A DNA stretch of 21,767 nt from a virus. The DNA is taken from the IMG/VR virus record IMGVR_UViG_3300036985_004240, positions 1 to 21,767 of that record, one strand, 5' to 3'. Below are positions 1 to 8,138 of the stretch, piece after piece. The translations under genes and the position numbers were made by a program. Numbering within the stretch: position 1 is the stretch's first letter; each line of letters begins with the position of its first letter. The notes beneath the pieces are model-generated. The model saw only the letters and a program-made list of their open reading frames with translations, searched no databases and had not been told where the DNA came from.

Positions 1-622
1 CAATTACTGGCAGTAATCCAGCAACTCCTCCTCCAATGCCACCACCTAATGTAGCTAGACTAGCAATGTTTTCTGCCGGAACTTCTACGCTTAAAGCAGG
101 AGCTGCGCCTAAAGCTGCTGAAACAGGTACAGCTCGTGCTAATGCAGGAACTAACGCCTCACCTCGCCCAACAAGTGCTGCTTTTGGTATGGGAGCCTTC
201 AAAGCACCAGCTAATTCTACGATTGGTGCGCCGCCGAGAAGTGGTACAGATTCAGGAACAACATAACCTTGTCGAACCTGTTCGCCACGAGCAATCGCTT
301 TTAACTCAGCTAGTTTTGCTCTTTCCTGCTCAAAAGATGTTGTCGATGGTTGACCAGTATAGAAACTAGCAAGGTCTGAAGCTATTGCAGAACCACCAGC
401 CGCAACATTACCAGTCAATCCAAACGTCAAGGCATCAGCTAAACTAAGCAATCCACCAGCTCCAACGGCAGCAGCTCTACGATATGGGGAACTTACATCG
501 AGTAAACTTGGCTCAAAAGTTGTTTGGAGTGTCCTTGTAGGAACTGCTGATGCGCTTGGCAAGCCAGCAGAACCTTCCAGAAAACGTAATGCTTCTTCAG
601 TTGTAAGCTCTCTTTCAGCCAT
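1..622 (-). CDS. Probable internal virion (ejection) protein, truncated by window edge
   Basis: Open reading frame from ATG at 622 leftwards off the window, giving at least 207 residues. The N-terminus (MAERELTTEEALRFLEG) is acidic and helical. The rest is rich in Ala, Gly, Leu and Pro, with long hydrophobic stretches near residues 48-75 and 165-207, ending in a run of glycines. Such composition is common in phage proteins that travel inside the capsid and cross the host envelope during DNA injection. It is the most distal gene seen of the late operon and starts only 4 bases after the stop of its upstream neighbour; no good Shine-Dalgarno is visible. No enzymatic motif (for example a transglycosylase) is seen in the visible part, but the larger C-terminal part may lie outside. 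The role is inferred from composition and place. Confidence 0.6.
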   Translation of the reverse strand, partial: MAERELTTEEALRFLEGSAGLPSASAVPTRTLQTTFEPSLLDVSSPYRRAAAVGAGGLLSLADALTFGLTGNVAAGGSAIASDLASFYTGQPSTTSFEQERAKLAELKAIARGEQVRQGYVVPESVPLLGGAPIVELAGALKAPIPKAALVGRGEALVPALARAVPVSAALGAAPALSVEVPAENIASLATLGGGIGGGVAGLLPVI

Positions 623-626
623 AAAA

Positions 627-1922
627 TTATGGTCTTACCCATCCTCCACCTGGTCCACGAACGAAACCAGCATCAAGCAATTTTTGGTCTGTTGCACTTA
701 CGTTACTTGGCAAATCACGCTCTGTTAAATTCGATAAGTAATCGTAAATTGGAACACGATTTTCATTGTATCTGCCACCTTTGAATACTTCTCGTTCTTT
801 GTATTTTATCCAAAGCGAATCTGCTCCAACTGCTGAACCCTTCTGCGTTATGTAAGATTCAACAAAGTCGGCATATTCCTGTTCTAAGTCTCCAATAACT
901 TCCATCTTACGAATAATTTTTTCATTCTCAGAAGGAGTATTAGAAGATGAGGGTCCAGCGCCGATAAGAATTTGATTTTCTTTTTCAGTAATAGCACCAG
1001 GAGATCGACCAATTTTCACTATATCGGGTTTGACGGAATCAAGGAGTTTAACTGCATCTTGCTTAGCTTGTTGTTCAGGACTAAAAACAGCCGCAGCTCG
1101 GGAAGCTCTTTCTCGTAAGCCTCCTAAAGCACCACCAGTCATTCCAGCGGCGTCTACTCCTGCACGAGCAGTAGACGTTATTTCATCAAACAACAATGCT
1201 CTCTCACGAGATTTATTAACGCGCTCTACGGCACCTTTGTTTGCCGTAGTATCAATAGTAAGATTCTTTTCGGCGTAAGCAAGAGCCTGATTAGCTGTCA
1301 TTCCCATGTCCTTGCCACGCTGAATCAAAGCATCTCTGCGACCAGCTAATGTTTCAGGGTCAAAAATATCCAACGGCTTACCAACAGTTCCAAGTTGACC
1401 AGCACCACCGCCACCGCCTCCTCCATCACTAATACGCCTTGCACCAGCTAATTCCGCTGCTTTACGAATATCTCGGTCGTATAGGGCAGAACCAAGTGGG
1501 CCCAACTCAAACTCAGCTAATCCAGTTCGCTTAGCTACTTCCTGGTCTACGAGTTGCTTCATCGCTGCTTGTTGAGCGGCAAGGCGAGTATTAACGCCTA
1601 ACAGCTTTTCCTGCATTAGAGCGTCTGGAGTTGACTCTATGATGCCTAAACGAGCCTGTGGAGTCTGAGCTTCTAGCAGTTGTAGTCCAAGTCTATTAGC
1701 TTCTAAGGACTGTTCAGCAGCAGACTGTCTAGCCTGATAGCCAAGCAAACCGCTTATAAGAGCGCCACCTAAAGCTATGCCTATGTTAGTGCCAGCACCC
1801 TGATAAGGATTCATCAAAGCAGGTAAAGACGAAGCTAATACCTGTGAGCTGGTACCATATCCAGTTTCTGCTGGGTCGTAGTTAAGTCCAGCTAGTGCTC
1901 CGTATAAATCTTCACCTGCCAT
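627..1922 (-). CDS. Probable internal virion protein, 431 aa
   Basis: This 431-residue protein has a hydrophobic Gly/Ala segment at about residues 42-62 (GAGTNIGIALGGALISGLLG), a long Gln/Glu/Ala-rich helical region to about 165, a run of eight glycines near residue 170, and a charged helical C-terminal half ending in GGGWVRP. The start at 1922 is supported by an upstream AAGGT a few bases away. It sits between two other low-complexity virion-type proteins at the distal end of the late operon, with 3-4 bases to each neighbour. This matches internal head/ejection proteins of podoviruses, which are helical, poorly conserved and encoded after the tail nozzle gene. No catalytic motif is recognised. 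Other possibilities include a tail-associated structural protein. Confidence 0.6.
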   Translation of the reverse strand: MAGEDLYGALAGLNYDPAETGYGTSSQVLASSLPALMNPYQGAGTNIGIALGGALISGLLGYQARQSAAEQSLEANRLGLQLLEAQTPQARLGIIESTPDALMQEKLLGVNTRLAAQQAAMKQLVDQEVAKRTGLAEFELGPLGSALYDRDIRKAAELAGARRISDGGGGGGGAGQLGTVGKPLDIFDPETLAGRRDALIQRGKDMGMTANQALAYAEKNLTIDTTANKGAVERVNKSRERALLFDEITSTARAGVDAAGMTGGALGGLRERASRAAAVFSPEQQAKQDAVKLLDSVKPDIVKIGRSPGAITEKENQILIGAGPSSSNTPSENEKIIRKMEVIGDLEQEYADFVESYITQKGSAVGADSLWIKYKEREVFKGGRYNENRVPIYDYLSNLTERDLPSNVSATDQKLLDAGFVRGPGGGWVRP

Positions 1923-1925
1923 ATT

Positions 1926-2975
1926 TTACCTTCTATTAGCTATTGCAAGAGGAACTGCGTTAGCAAAGCCAGTTGCGGCTGATTGCGTTGCAGATTGTTG
2001 TGGTTGTTGAGGTTGTCCGTACTGACTAGCAACGTAATTAGCGTAAGCATTTCCATCTTGCGATCCGCCTCCACCGCCTGACCTAGCCAGCCGCTCTTGT
2101 TGCTGTCGTCGCAACTTCTCTTGCTGAGCCTCAAACTTACGTTGTTTGTCTGCTTCTGTTGCAGCGAATATCTGTTGCTCAGAACCATACTGACCCTGCA
2201 AGCCAGCAATGTATGACGGTTGAATAGCTTGGAAGTATTCTGCCGGACTCATTGCTGTCTGATATGATTGTTTATAGGCTTGCTCCTGAACACCATAAGC
2301 AGCTTGCTCAGCGGCATTAGCAGCCTCTTGTCGTGCTCTATCTTCTCTATCATTAAGGTCACGCACCATAGCTTGAGCTGCTGGTGAGTTTGGATCTAGT
2401 CCACGCTCTACGATTGCTTGCTGTGTAGATTGACGCTCTCGGCCAAACTGCTCAGCATTGCGTCGCTCAAATTGGGATAGAACATTCTGCCTTGCTTTGT
2501 CCATTTCTGCTGTGAAACCCATCTCATATTTCTGCTGCATTGCGTATGGGTCAAAGTTGCCAAAGTCTTCTGTTATCTTTCCATAAGCCTCACCACCAGC
2601 GCGTACTGGTTGATCTCCAAGGTCTTCCATAGTTGGAGGCGCTGCTTCCGTTGGAGTGCCAGGAGCCGGAGCTTGTGTTGTTGGCTTTGGCGACTTACCT
2701 GGTTTACCTGGTTTACCTGGCTTATCCTTTTTAGGAGGTCGTGCACCAGGAATTGGCTTACCTTGAGAATTAACTAAATCACCTCTGGAATTGCGATAAA
2801 CACCAGGAGAAAGACGCTTTAAATCTTTTGGCTTTTCCTTGGGGTCTTTGGCCATGGAGCCAGGCGGTTTACCAGGCTTGCTGGGCGCTGGTTTGCTAGG
2901 TGCTGGCTTAGTTGGCGCTGGTTTGCTTGGCGGTGGTTTAGCTGAAGATTTTGTTGGTTTAGTTGGTTTTGCCAT
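1926..2975 (-). CDS. Pro/Lys- and Gln-rich virion-cluster protein with LKRLSPGVYR motif
   Basis: A 349-residue protein. Residues 1-100 are Pro/Lys-rich and probably disordered, with tandem PSKPA and KPG repeats. Residues 52-77 hold a conserved-looking block starting LKRLSPGVYR that is also present in the 277-aa protein two genes upstream. Residues 130-300 are strongly helical and Gln/Arg/Glu-rich, followed by five glycines and a Gln/Ala-rich tail. The ATG at 2975 is preferred over a GTG at 2990, because AGGT lies just upstream of the ATG and the 15 extra bases overlap the previous gene. The previous gene ends 2 bases away. The helical part resembles phage ejection proteins; the basic N-terminus could bind DNA or another virion part. 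No function is recognised. Confidence 0.6.
   Translation of the reverse strand: MAKPTKPTKSSAKPPPSKPAPTKPAPSKPAPSKPGKPPGSMAKDPKEKPKDLKRLSPGVYRNSRGDLVNSQGKPIPGARPPKKDKPGKPGKPGKSPKPTTQAPAPGTPTEAAPPTMEDLGDQPVRAGGEAYGKITEDFGNFDPYAMQQKYEMGFTAEMDKARQNVLSQFERRNAEQFGRERQSTQQAIVERGLDPNSPAAQAMVRDLNDREDRARQEAANAAEQAAYGVQEQAYKQSYQTAMSPAEYFQAIQPSYIAGLQGQYGSEQQIFAATEADKQRKFEAQQEKLRRQQQERLARSGGGGGSQDGNAYANYVASQYGQPQQPQQSATQSAATGFANAVPLAIANRR
2694..2723 (-). repeat. KPG tripeptide repeats
   Basis: Three successive copies of a 9-base unit (acctggttt/acctggctt on the plus strand) encode KPGKPGKPGK, residues about 85-94 of the 349-aa protein, just after its LKRLSPGVYR block. Confidence 0.65.
2862..2933 (-). repeat. 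Tandem PSKPA/PTKPA coding repeats
   Basis: Short direct repeats encode SKPAP-TKPAP-SKPAP-SKPG (residues about 15-38 of the 349-aa protein). The repeated DNA unit is visible on the plus strand as variants of ggcgctggtttgct. It makes a flexible, positively charged N-terminal arm and is a likely place for length variation between related phages. Confidence 0.7.
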
Positions 2976-2976
2976 A

Positions 2977-4512
2977 TTATACCTGACCACCCATATCGTA
3001 TCTTATCTCAAATCCTAGTATTTGCATGGTAGCGTTTTTTAGTGAACCACCAAAACGTATTGCTGCACAATGTCCCTGACCTTTAGTAGCAAACCTATCA
3101 AACGTATATTCGATGCCTGATGACCAAGGACTACCCCAAGGACTGCCCCAAGGGGTAAAGGTACTGGTTGGAGATGTCACTGAAGTAATGGCGTATCCTT
3201 GCTTGAAATCAGTATCAAGTCCGATATTTAATGTAACGCCACGACGAGTTTTAAGAATAGGTCGAATGTCTTTAAAGGCTTTGTAGTTAGAGCGTGACCC
3301 GTAGAAGCTAAATGCTCCAGTAGCTGAAAAGGTTATTGCTTGGCTGCTAGTTGCCGTAATTGCATCAGCTTGGCCAGTCTCACCACTCCAAATAATACCT
3401 GTAGAAGAAGCATAGAAAGGGAGCTTATTAAACAAGCAGCTTGATAAAGCGTGTTCGTCTGAATAGAGCTTAAACTTAGTCCATCCCTTTGTATCAATGG
3501 AATATACTAGGAAATAACAACCTGAACCCGATGAAGGTAAAGAGATGTATACTCGTCTACCTTGTGGCCAGAAGAAGCCAGTCCACTCATGGTCAAACCC
3601 TACTTGAGTAGCAAGCTCAGAGATAAGAGGGTTAATACGATAGCTAAGGATGTTTAGGGCTTGCTCTGGATCAGACTGAAACAGGCCAGAAAGAGGAACA
3701 ATACCTTGTTCAGTAATGACCCATATATCGTTGTTTACTCGTACAAACGCTCTATAGCCAAGAGGACGCCCAATGACGTAACGAGCAACTATGCCCCAGG
3801 TAGTAGGGTCTCCAGCGTATACACCGTTGTAAAAGACTATCTCGCCTTCTGAGCTACAAGCCCAAAAGTAATCTTGCGAGGTTGTGCTGGTTGTATTGCT
3901 AAAGCTACCAATGCCAACAAGATATCCGCCTCGTGTAAATACATAGCTAAAGTCAAAGCTAGTAAGAGCAGGAGTGCCACCACTACCAGTGACCTGTAAT
4001 CCACCATACCAAACCTTAGCGGTGTTTTTTTCGACAAAGTACAATCGTTCTTTGTAAGCTGTAACATTGACCAGATTGCTTAGAGTAACGCCAGTAAAAG
4101 TAAGATTAGAAAAAGTAGCAGCAGTCCCATCCCAAACCTGCGCAGTATCTTGACCGTTACAAAGGTAAATCCGGTTATTGTAAATAACCGTCTGCCAATC
4201 ACCCGATGTTGGAACTGTAGGGCCTGTACGATCCGTTACAACACCACCAGTTGTTACAGAGTAAAGTTTGGTATTAGTGCCAGCAATAAGCAGATTAGTT
4301 GCATCTGCTTTGATTAAAGGAGCTGCAAACTTTATAGGAGTTGCACTACCTATATCTGCAAACTGAGTATAGCCAAGACGAACCGTAGGAGCGGCATTGC
4401 CAGGAAACACGTTTACTAAGTCCAGCGCATAAGCTGGATCCATGTTATCAATCGGACTTACTAGGTCCAATCCCCCGTAAGGCGGGGATACTGTGAAACC
4501 TTGAAAAGCCAT
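2977..4512 (-). CDS. Tail nozzle/stabilisation protein, beta-propeller-like (P22 gp10-type candidate)
   Basis: A 511-residue, beta-rich protein. It starts MAFQGFTVSPPYGGLDLVSPIDNM, an opening typical of phage tail proteins that describe themselves as P22 gp10-like stabilisation or nozzle proteins. Repeated aromatic beta-hairpin blades follow (WQTVIYNNRIYLCNG, YKERLYFVEKN, YFWACSSEGEIVFYNG, VRVNNDIWVITEQG), consistent with a propeller. A WGSPWGSPW repeat lies near residues 452-462 before a C-terminal beta domain. In the virion it should form the distal short tail tube that closes the DNA channel. The stop is 2 bases before the next ATG, and the gene follows the adaptor gene by two genes, as expected for the tail module. 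The assignment rests on remembered family features and not on a search. Confidence 0.65.
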   Translation of the reverse strand: MAFQGFTVSPPYGGLDLVSPIDNMDPAYALDLVNVFPGNAAPTVRLGYTQFADIGSATPIKFAAPLIKADATNLLIAGTNTKLYSVTTGGVVTDRTGPTVPTSGDWQTVIYNNRIYLCNGQDTAQVWDGTAATFSNLTFTGVTLSNLVNVTAYKERLYFVEKNTAKVWYGGLQVTGSGGTPALTSFDFSYVFTRGGYLVGIGSFSNTTSTTSQDYFWACSSEGEIVFYNGVYAGDPTTWGIVARYVIGRPLGYRAFVRVNNDIWVITEQGIVPLSGLFQSDPEQALNILSYRINPLISELATQVGFDHEWTGFFWPQGRRVYISLPSSGSGCYFLVYSIDTKGWTKFKLYSDEHALSSCLFNKLPFYASSTGIIWSGETGQADAITATSSQAITFSATGAFSFYGSRSNYKAFKDIRPILKTRRGVTLNIGLDTDFKQGYAITSVTSPTSTFTPWGSPWGSPWSSGIEYTFDRFATKGQGHCAAIRFGGSLKNATMQILGFEIRYDMGGQV

Positions 4513-4514
4513 AA

Positions 4515-5348
4515 TTAGCTTATTGAACCAAACCTATTCGGATTTTGCGCTTTCATTTGTTGTAACTGCTGAACGGTCATTCGCTGGCCCCCAGGTCCAA
4601 TAGCCATACCATTTGGGTCCATATTTTGCGGCTGCCCGTATTGCTGTTGTGGCATCTGTTGCCCCATTTGCATCTGTTTCCACTGCTCAAATGATAACTC
4701 AGGCGTTGGCATATTCATTTGCGGATTCTGCATCATTGGTCGCCGTTGAAAACCTTGCTGCTGCTGAGCCAATGCTTGTTTTTTAGCTAAAGTTGCAGCG
4801 TATTCCTCTGGAGATTGTTGAGCGTATTGCTCCGCAGGTTGAAAATACTCCATTTGCGGCTCCTGCATCATTGGTTGTTGTTGTTGCCCACCTCGCTGCA
4901 AAAGTCCGCTAATAGAATTAGGTCTTTGAGGTTGCTCATACGCAAAACTTCCAGCCCCAGGGGGTGTGCCAAGTGGAGCAGGAGGACGAGTAGCAATTTG
5001 TCCTTGTTGTGGAGCTTGATTCATTGCTTCTACCAAACCACCCTGTCGCGCTCTATCTCGACCATCTCCCATGCCTTGTCCACCAGAAACTATATTAGCA
5101 ACATTACGTGCTCTATCTTTCATGGATGGTTGACCAGGTAATGGTTGCCCTTTAGAGCCTACAAGTTGCCCTGACGAGCTACGGTAAACACCAGGGGAAA
5201 GACGTTTAAGTGGCCCTGGTTTACCTTGAGCGACGCCATTAGCCATACTTGGCCCACCTGGTTTTAGGCCACGCAAACGATCCTTTTCAGATTGAGGAAC
5301 AGCAATGCTTACTGTTGGGTCTTTTTTCATTGCGGTTTTTCTTGCCAT
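4515..5348 (-). CDS. Gln/Met/Pro-rich virion-cluster protein with LKRLSPGVYR motif
   Basis: A 277-residue protein. It has a basic N-terminus, a conserved-looking block at residues 47-72 (LKRLSPGVYR then GQLVGSKGQPLPG), and from about residue 100 onward a low-complexity region dominated by Gln, Met and Pro (QQQPMMQEPQM, QMQMGQQMPQQQ). The block is shared with the 349-aa protein at 1926-2975. The start ATG at 5348 has TAGGTA just upstream. It lies between the 386-aa probable ejection protein (5-base gap) and the nozzle candidate (2-base gap). No enzyme motif is seen; it is probably a virion or assembly protein whose shared block docks to a common partner. The function is unknown. Confidence 0.55.
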   Translation of the reverse strand: MARKTAMKKDPTVSIAVPQSEKDRLRGLKPGGPSMANGVAQGKPGPLKRLSPGVYRSSSGQLVGSKGQPLPGQPSMKDRARNVANIVSGGQGMGDGRDRARQGGLVEAMNQAPQQGQIATRPPAPLGTPPGAGSFAYEQPQRPNSISGLLQRGGQQQQPMMQEPQMEYFQPAEQYAQQSPEEYAATLAKKQALAQQQQGFQRRPMMQNPQMNMPTPELSFEQWKQMQMGQQMPQQQYGQPQNMDPNGMAIGPGGQRMTVQQLQQMKAQNPNRFGSIS

Positions 5349-5353
5349 ATTAC

Positions 5354-6514
5354 CTACTTTTTACCCATGTTTGATTTGAGTATGTCACGAATGGATTTAC
5401 TTTCTTTTTTACCTTCTGGAACTGATACTTGTGGCTTATTAACTACGGGTGCCGTCTGTCGAGTGTTGGAAGGAGGAGGCAAATTTACACCAGCTTTCTT
5501 TGCAAACTCTGAACGACTTAGCATTGCATTTATGTTGGCTTTTACTTCTTCTTCAGTTTTAGCATTAGAAGTAGCGGCATTGACCAACATTCCTGTGTAC
5601 TGCTCAGGCTTAATCTTGCCATCTACATCTTTGTAGATATTACGAATCATTGGGTCGATTTGTTGAACTGCAAATTGAGCGAGAGGATTAGAGAAGTCTA
5701 CATCCCAAGCCTGACGAGTTTTCTTTTTATCAATATTCTCGCCGACGTTTTGCAACTTAGTTTTACCGTCTAAGCCAATATTGTACTGAGAACCATCAGC
5801 AAGAGTGACGTTATATGTATCGTTAGCAACGCCTGTTTGCTTTAGGAGGCCACGAAAATCATCGCGCATTGCTTGAGCATCTGATTTTCCAGAAGTCATC
5901 ATTTTACCAACGGAACGCTTACCAAGCAGTCTTAATCCAATATTTAGAGGAGCAGTATACGGATTCATATTGATTGCTTGATTTGCGTAATCAGCGCGGT
6001 TACCTCGTCCACGCACAATATCTTTCATTCCGCTTTCCCAGATATTGTTCAACATCAATGCGCTTACGGCTGCTGGCAATGCAACGGAACCTACCGAGCC
6101 AAGAGTCGAACCTGGTGCCGTAGGTGCAAGTGGTGCAGTAGTCTGCGCTCCAAGAAGTGGAGGAGTGGCTACAGTTGATCCAGCAGTGCCACCTACTGTT
6201 TGCGCTCCAAGGAGAGTAGGAGTTGTTACCGCACCAGTGCTAGCGCCAGATCCAAACAATCCACTCAAAGCAGGAAAGCCTTGCAAAGCCTGTTGAGTAA
6301 CAAGTAAGCCACCGATAGTTCCAGCAGTTTGAGCTAGTGCATTATTTTGAGCTTGTCCAGCTTGCTCTCGTGCTCTTTGGTCTGGTGTTTTTGGTGGCCC
6401 AAATCTTTGTTCAACCATTTGCACAGCTTGCATTGCTGGCATACGTTGACTCAGCAAATAAAGGTAATAAGCTCGTGGGTCTTGCTGTGTAATTGCTGGT
6501 TCTTGTCCGTTCAT
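5354..6514 (-). CDS. Probable internal virion/ejection protein, 386 aa
   Basis: A 386-residue protein. The N-terminus is helical (YYLYLLSQRMPAMQAVQMVEQRFGPP). Residues 60-155 are hydrophobic and rich in Ala, Gly and Thr, including a duplicated TPxLLGAQT unit at about 98-106 and 117-125 and a membrane-like stretch at 140-155. The C-terminal half is polar and charged, ending with a Lys-rich tail (SNMGKK). Its place directly after the adaptor gene is where P22-like and other podoviruses encode proteins that are injected with the DNA. The gene begins 2 bases after the adaptor stop, so translational coupling is likely. It could instead be a tail-needle or chaperone-like protein, but no coiled-coil needle pattern is seen. 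Confidence 0.55.
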   Translation of the reverse strand: MNGQEPAITQQDPRAYYLYLLSQRMPAMQAVQMVEQRFGPPKTPDQRAREQAGQAQNNALAQTAGTIGGLLVTQQALQGFPALSGLFGSGASTGAVTTPTLLGAQTVGGTAGSTVATPPLLGAQTTAPLAPTAPGSTLGSVGSVALPAAVSALMLNNIWESGMKDIVRGRGNRADYANQAINMNPYTAPLNIGLRLLGKRSVGKMMTSGKSDAQAMRDDFRGLLKQTGVANDTYNVTLADGSQYNIGLDGKTKLQNVGENIDKKKTRQAWDVDFSNPLAQFAVQQIDPMIRNIYKDVDGKIKPEQYTGMLVNAATSNAKTEEEVKANINAMLSRSEFAKKAGVNLPPPSNTRQTAPVVNKPQVSVPEGKKESKSIRDILKSNMGKK

Positions 6515-6516
6515 AG

Positions 6517-7380
6517 TTATATCCAGGTACCAAACACTGCTACGCCATTTCTAGCAAACATCGGGTCTCGCATGTGTCCTCCAGCGTAGAGAACTTTACC
6601 GTTTTGGTCCCGACTAAATTCTTCATTAAGCTGCACGTCAAATCTTGGCCGTATGCTGTCTAATCCGTGAATCTCTGCAAACCGTTCTAGTATACCTTGC
6701 TCAAGTAACTTTTCTTGGAAAACGCTACGGTCTGTATTGGCTAAGAACTCATTGTAAGGACCGTTGTAGTAGGCCCATGTGACACCACCATCGGATACGC
6801 TTCCGCTTGTGTGCGTGGGCGCTGTGGCTCCTGTAGTCCCACCAGCAGTGGTTTGATAGTAGTTGCCGTTATAGAAGCAATAAGAGTTAGCAGCAAACGC
6901 TGTAGAGGCAGTCCAGGTAACAGGACGTACAGAACGATCTGCAATGTACTCAAAGATAATGATGTCGCCGCTATAGGTAGCACCTGGGGTTGGTGAGATA
7001 AGCAGCTCAGAGTTAGTAATGCCTCTGATTTGGAATCTTTGATAAACGGCTGTGTTGAGTCCAAAACCCTGGATCTCCGCAAACTCTTGCTCAGTCATTG
7101 GACCAAGGACTCTCCAACGAGTGCTTTGATTCCAAAAGGTTTCGTAGTGATAATAAGAAAAAGCCGCTGGTAGTTGATAAGTTGCCTGACCTCCTACCAG
7201 CGTTATTGAACCAGAAGCGTAGCACTTGGGCCATGGATACGCTTCAAAGATGTCACGGTTGATTCTATTAGCAATGGCGAGGAGCTGCTTAGTTGTAACT
7301 TCATTGGAGGCGAGAATATTAGTCTCGACTGTATAGCCAGCTTCGTTTGCTACGTTTTGAATAACCGTTGAAATCGTCAT
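6517..7380 (-). CDS. Head-to-tail adaptor (tail tubular protein A / gp4-like) with inserted surface domain
   Basis: A 287-residue protein whose N-terminal half (MTISTVIQNVANEAGY, then LLAIANRINRDIFEAYPW and YQLPAAF) and C-terminal half (EFLANTDRSVFQEKLLEQGILERFAEIHGL) match the pattern of podovirus adaptor proteins that form the dodecameric ring under the portal. Between them, residues about 156-205 form a separate aromatic, Gly/Thr-rich unit (SYCFYNGNYYQTTAGGTTG, APTHTSG, SDGGVTWAYY) that resembles the small carbohydrate-binding-like modules often found in phage tail proteins. The ATG overlaps the stop of the upstream AT-hook gene by 4 bases, implying coupled translation. The adaptor call is fairly secure from fold pattern and context; the insert's binding role is inference. 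Confidence 0.65.
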   Translation of the reverse strand: MTISTVIQNVANEAGYTVETNILASNEVTTKQLLAIANRINRDIFEAYPWPKCYASGSITLVGGQATYQLPAAFSYYHYETFWNQSTRWRVLGPMTEQEFAEIQGFGLNTAVYQRFQIRGITNSELLISPTPGATYSGDIIIFEYIADRSVRPVTWTASTAFAANSYCFYNGNYYQTTAGGTTGATAPTHTSGSVSDGGVTWAYYNGPYNEFLANTDRSVFQEKLLEQGILERFAEIHGLDSIRPRFDVQLNEEFSRDQNGKVLYAGGHMRDPMFARNGVAVFGTWI

Positions 7381-8090
7381 ACTTTTCTAGGTCGTCCTCT
7401 TCTTCGCACTTCTGGTGCTGCGTCTCTTTCATCTTCAGCTTCGATGATGCCTTCTTCCAGAGCTTCCAAAGGCGTTGCTAATGCCTCAGTAGAACGGATC
7501 ACCTCCTTTCGTTGGTCACGAAGGTCAATGCCCTCGTTGGCTTCAACGCGCTGCAAAAGAAGTTCAACCTTGTGCTCTAGTGCTTTGCGTCGAGAAGTTT
7601 CTACGTCTAACAACTGCTTGAACTTGACTACTTCACCTTGGTCTGATTGTGCTGCCTCTAACCAATCTTTGGCTAATTTTACAAACTTAGACAAGGGGCC
7701 AAGTTTGCGTTTTACTTCGTCTGATGCAGCGGATAATTGCTCTACGGTTTTAAAGCCAAGGTACTGCAATTCACGCATAGCTGAACCAGTCATCATTGGC
7801 CATTCAGCTAAAGGTGAACCTTCTGATACTGGGTCTGAACCAGCCTTGAATCGAGCGTAAAGCTCTGGATACTCGGCCATGTCCTGTGGCTCAATCTTAC
7901 GAACCGTCTCATCCATTCCAGGCCATTGGATGCTGATAGAGGGAATCTCATCAAATATTGGACGACCTTGCGCTAACGACTTTTCTCGGTTCTCGTTATA
8001 AGCAAAGAAGAATTTAATGTTCGCTCCACTGTATCGTTTCTTTGGCTGCGAATTACCGCTCATTATGCTCTGCCAATCAATTTGTGCCAT
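7377..8090 (-). CDS. Conserved phage protein with HhH-like segment and C-terminal AT-hook
   Basis: A 237-residue protein, start ATG at 8090 with AGGAGA upstream. It has a polar N-terminal region, a segment at about 107-130 (ELQYLGFKTVEQLSAASDE) that resembles a helix-hairpin-helix, a long charged coiled helix at about 150-190, an acidic stretch (EEGIIEAEDERD), and a final RRRGRPRKV. The RGRP core with flanking Arg/Lys is a textbook AT-hook, a minor-groove DNA-binding peptide. The gene overlaps the adaptor gene by 4 bases and lies in the virion module, so it may bind packaged DNA or act during late expression or head completion. No named family is certain. Confidence 0.6.
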   Translation of the reverse strand: MAQIDWQSIMSGNSQPKKRYSGANIKFFFAYNENREKSLAQGRPIFDEIPSISIQWPGMDETVRKIEPQDMAEYPELYARFKAGSDPVSEGSPLAEWPMMTGSAMRELQYLGFKTVEQLSAASDEVKRKLGPLSKFVKLAKDWLEAAQSDQGEVVKFKQLLDVETSRRKALEHKVELLLQRVEANEGIDLRDQRKEVIRSTEALATPLEALEEGIIEAEDERDAAPEVRRRGRPRKV

Positions 8091-8093
8091 TCA

Positions 8094-8138
8094 TGTCTCC
8101 TGTTTTTATAGGCATAATTTGTATATCATAAATTATGC
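8094..8138 (-). promoter_or_regulatory. AT-rich stem-loop between lectin-like and AT-hook genes
   Basis: A perfect 9-bp inverted repeat, GCATAATTT (8112-8120) and AAATTATGC (8130-8138), with a 9-base loop, spans the stop codon of the lectin-like gene. On the minus strand it is followed by CTATAAAAACAGGAGAC and the AT-hook gene start. The stem is too AT-rich for a standard terminator. It may be an RNA processing site, a transcription pause, or a weak promoter/operator. Confidence 0.45.
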
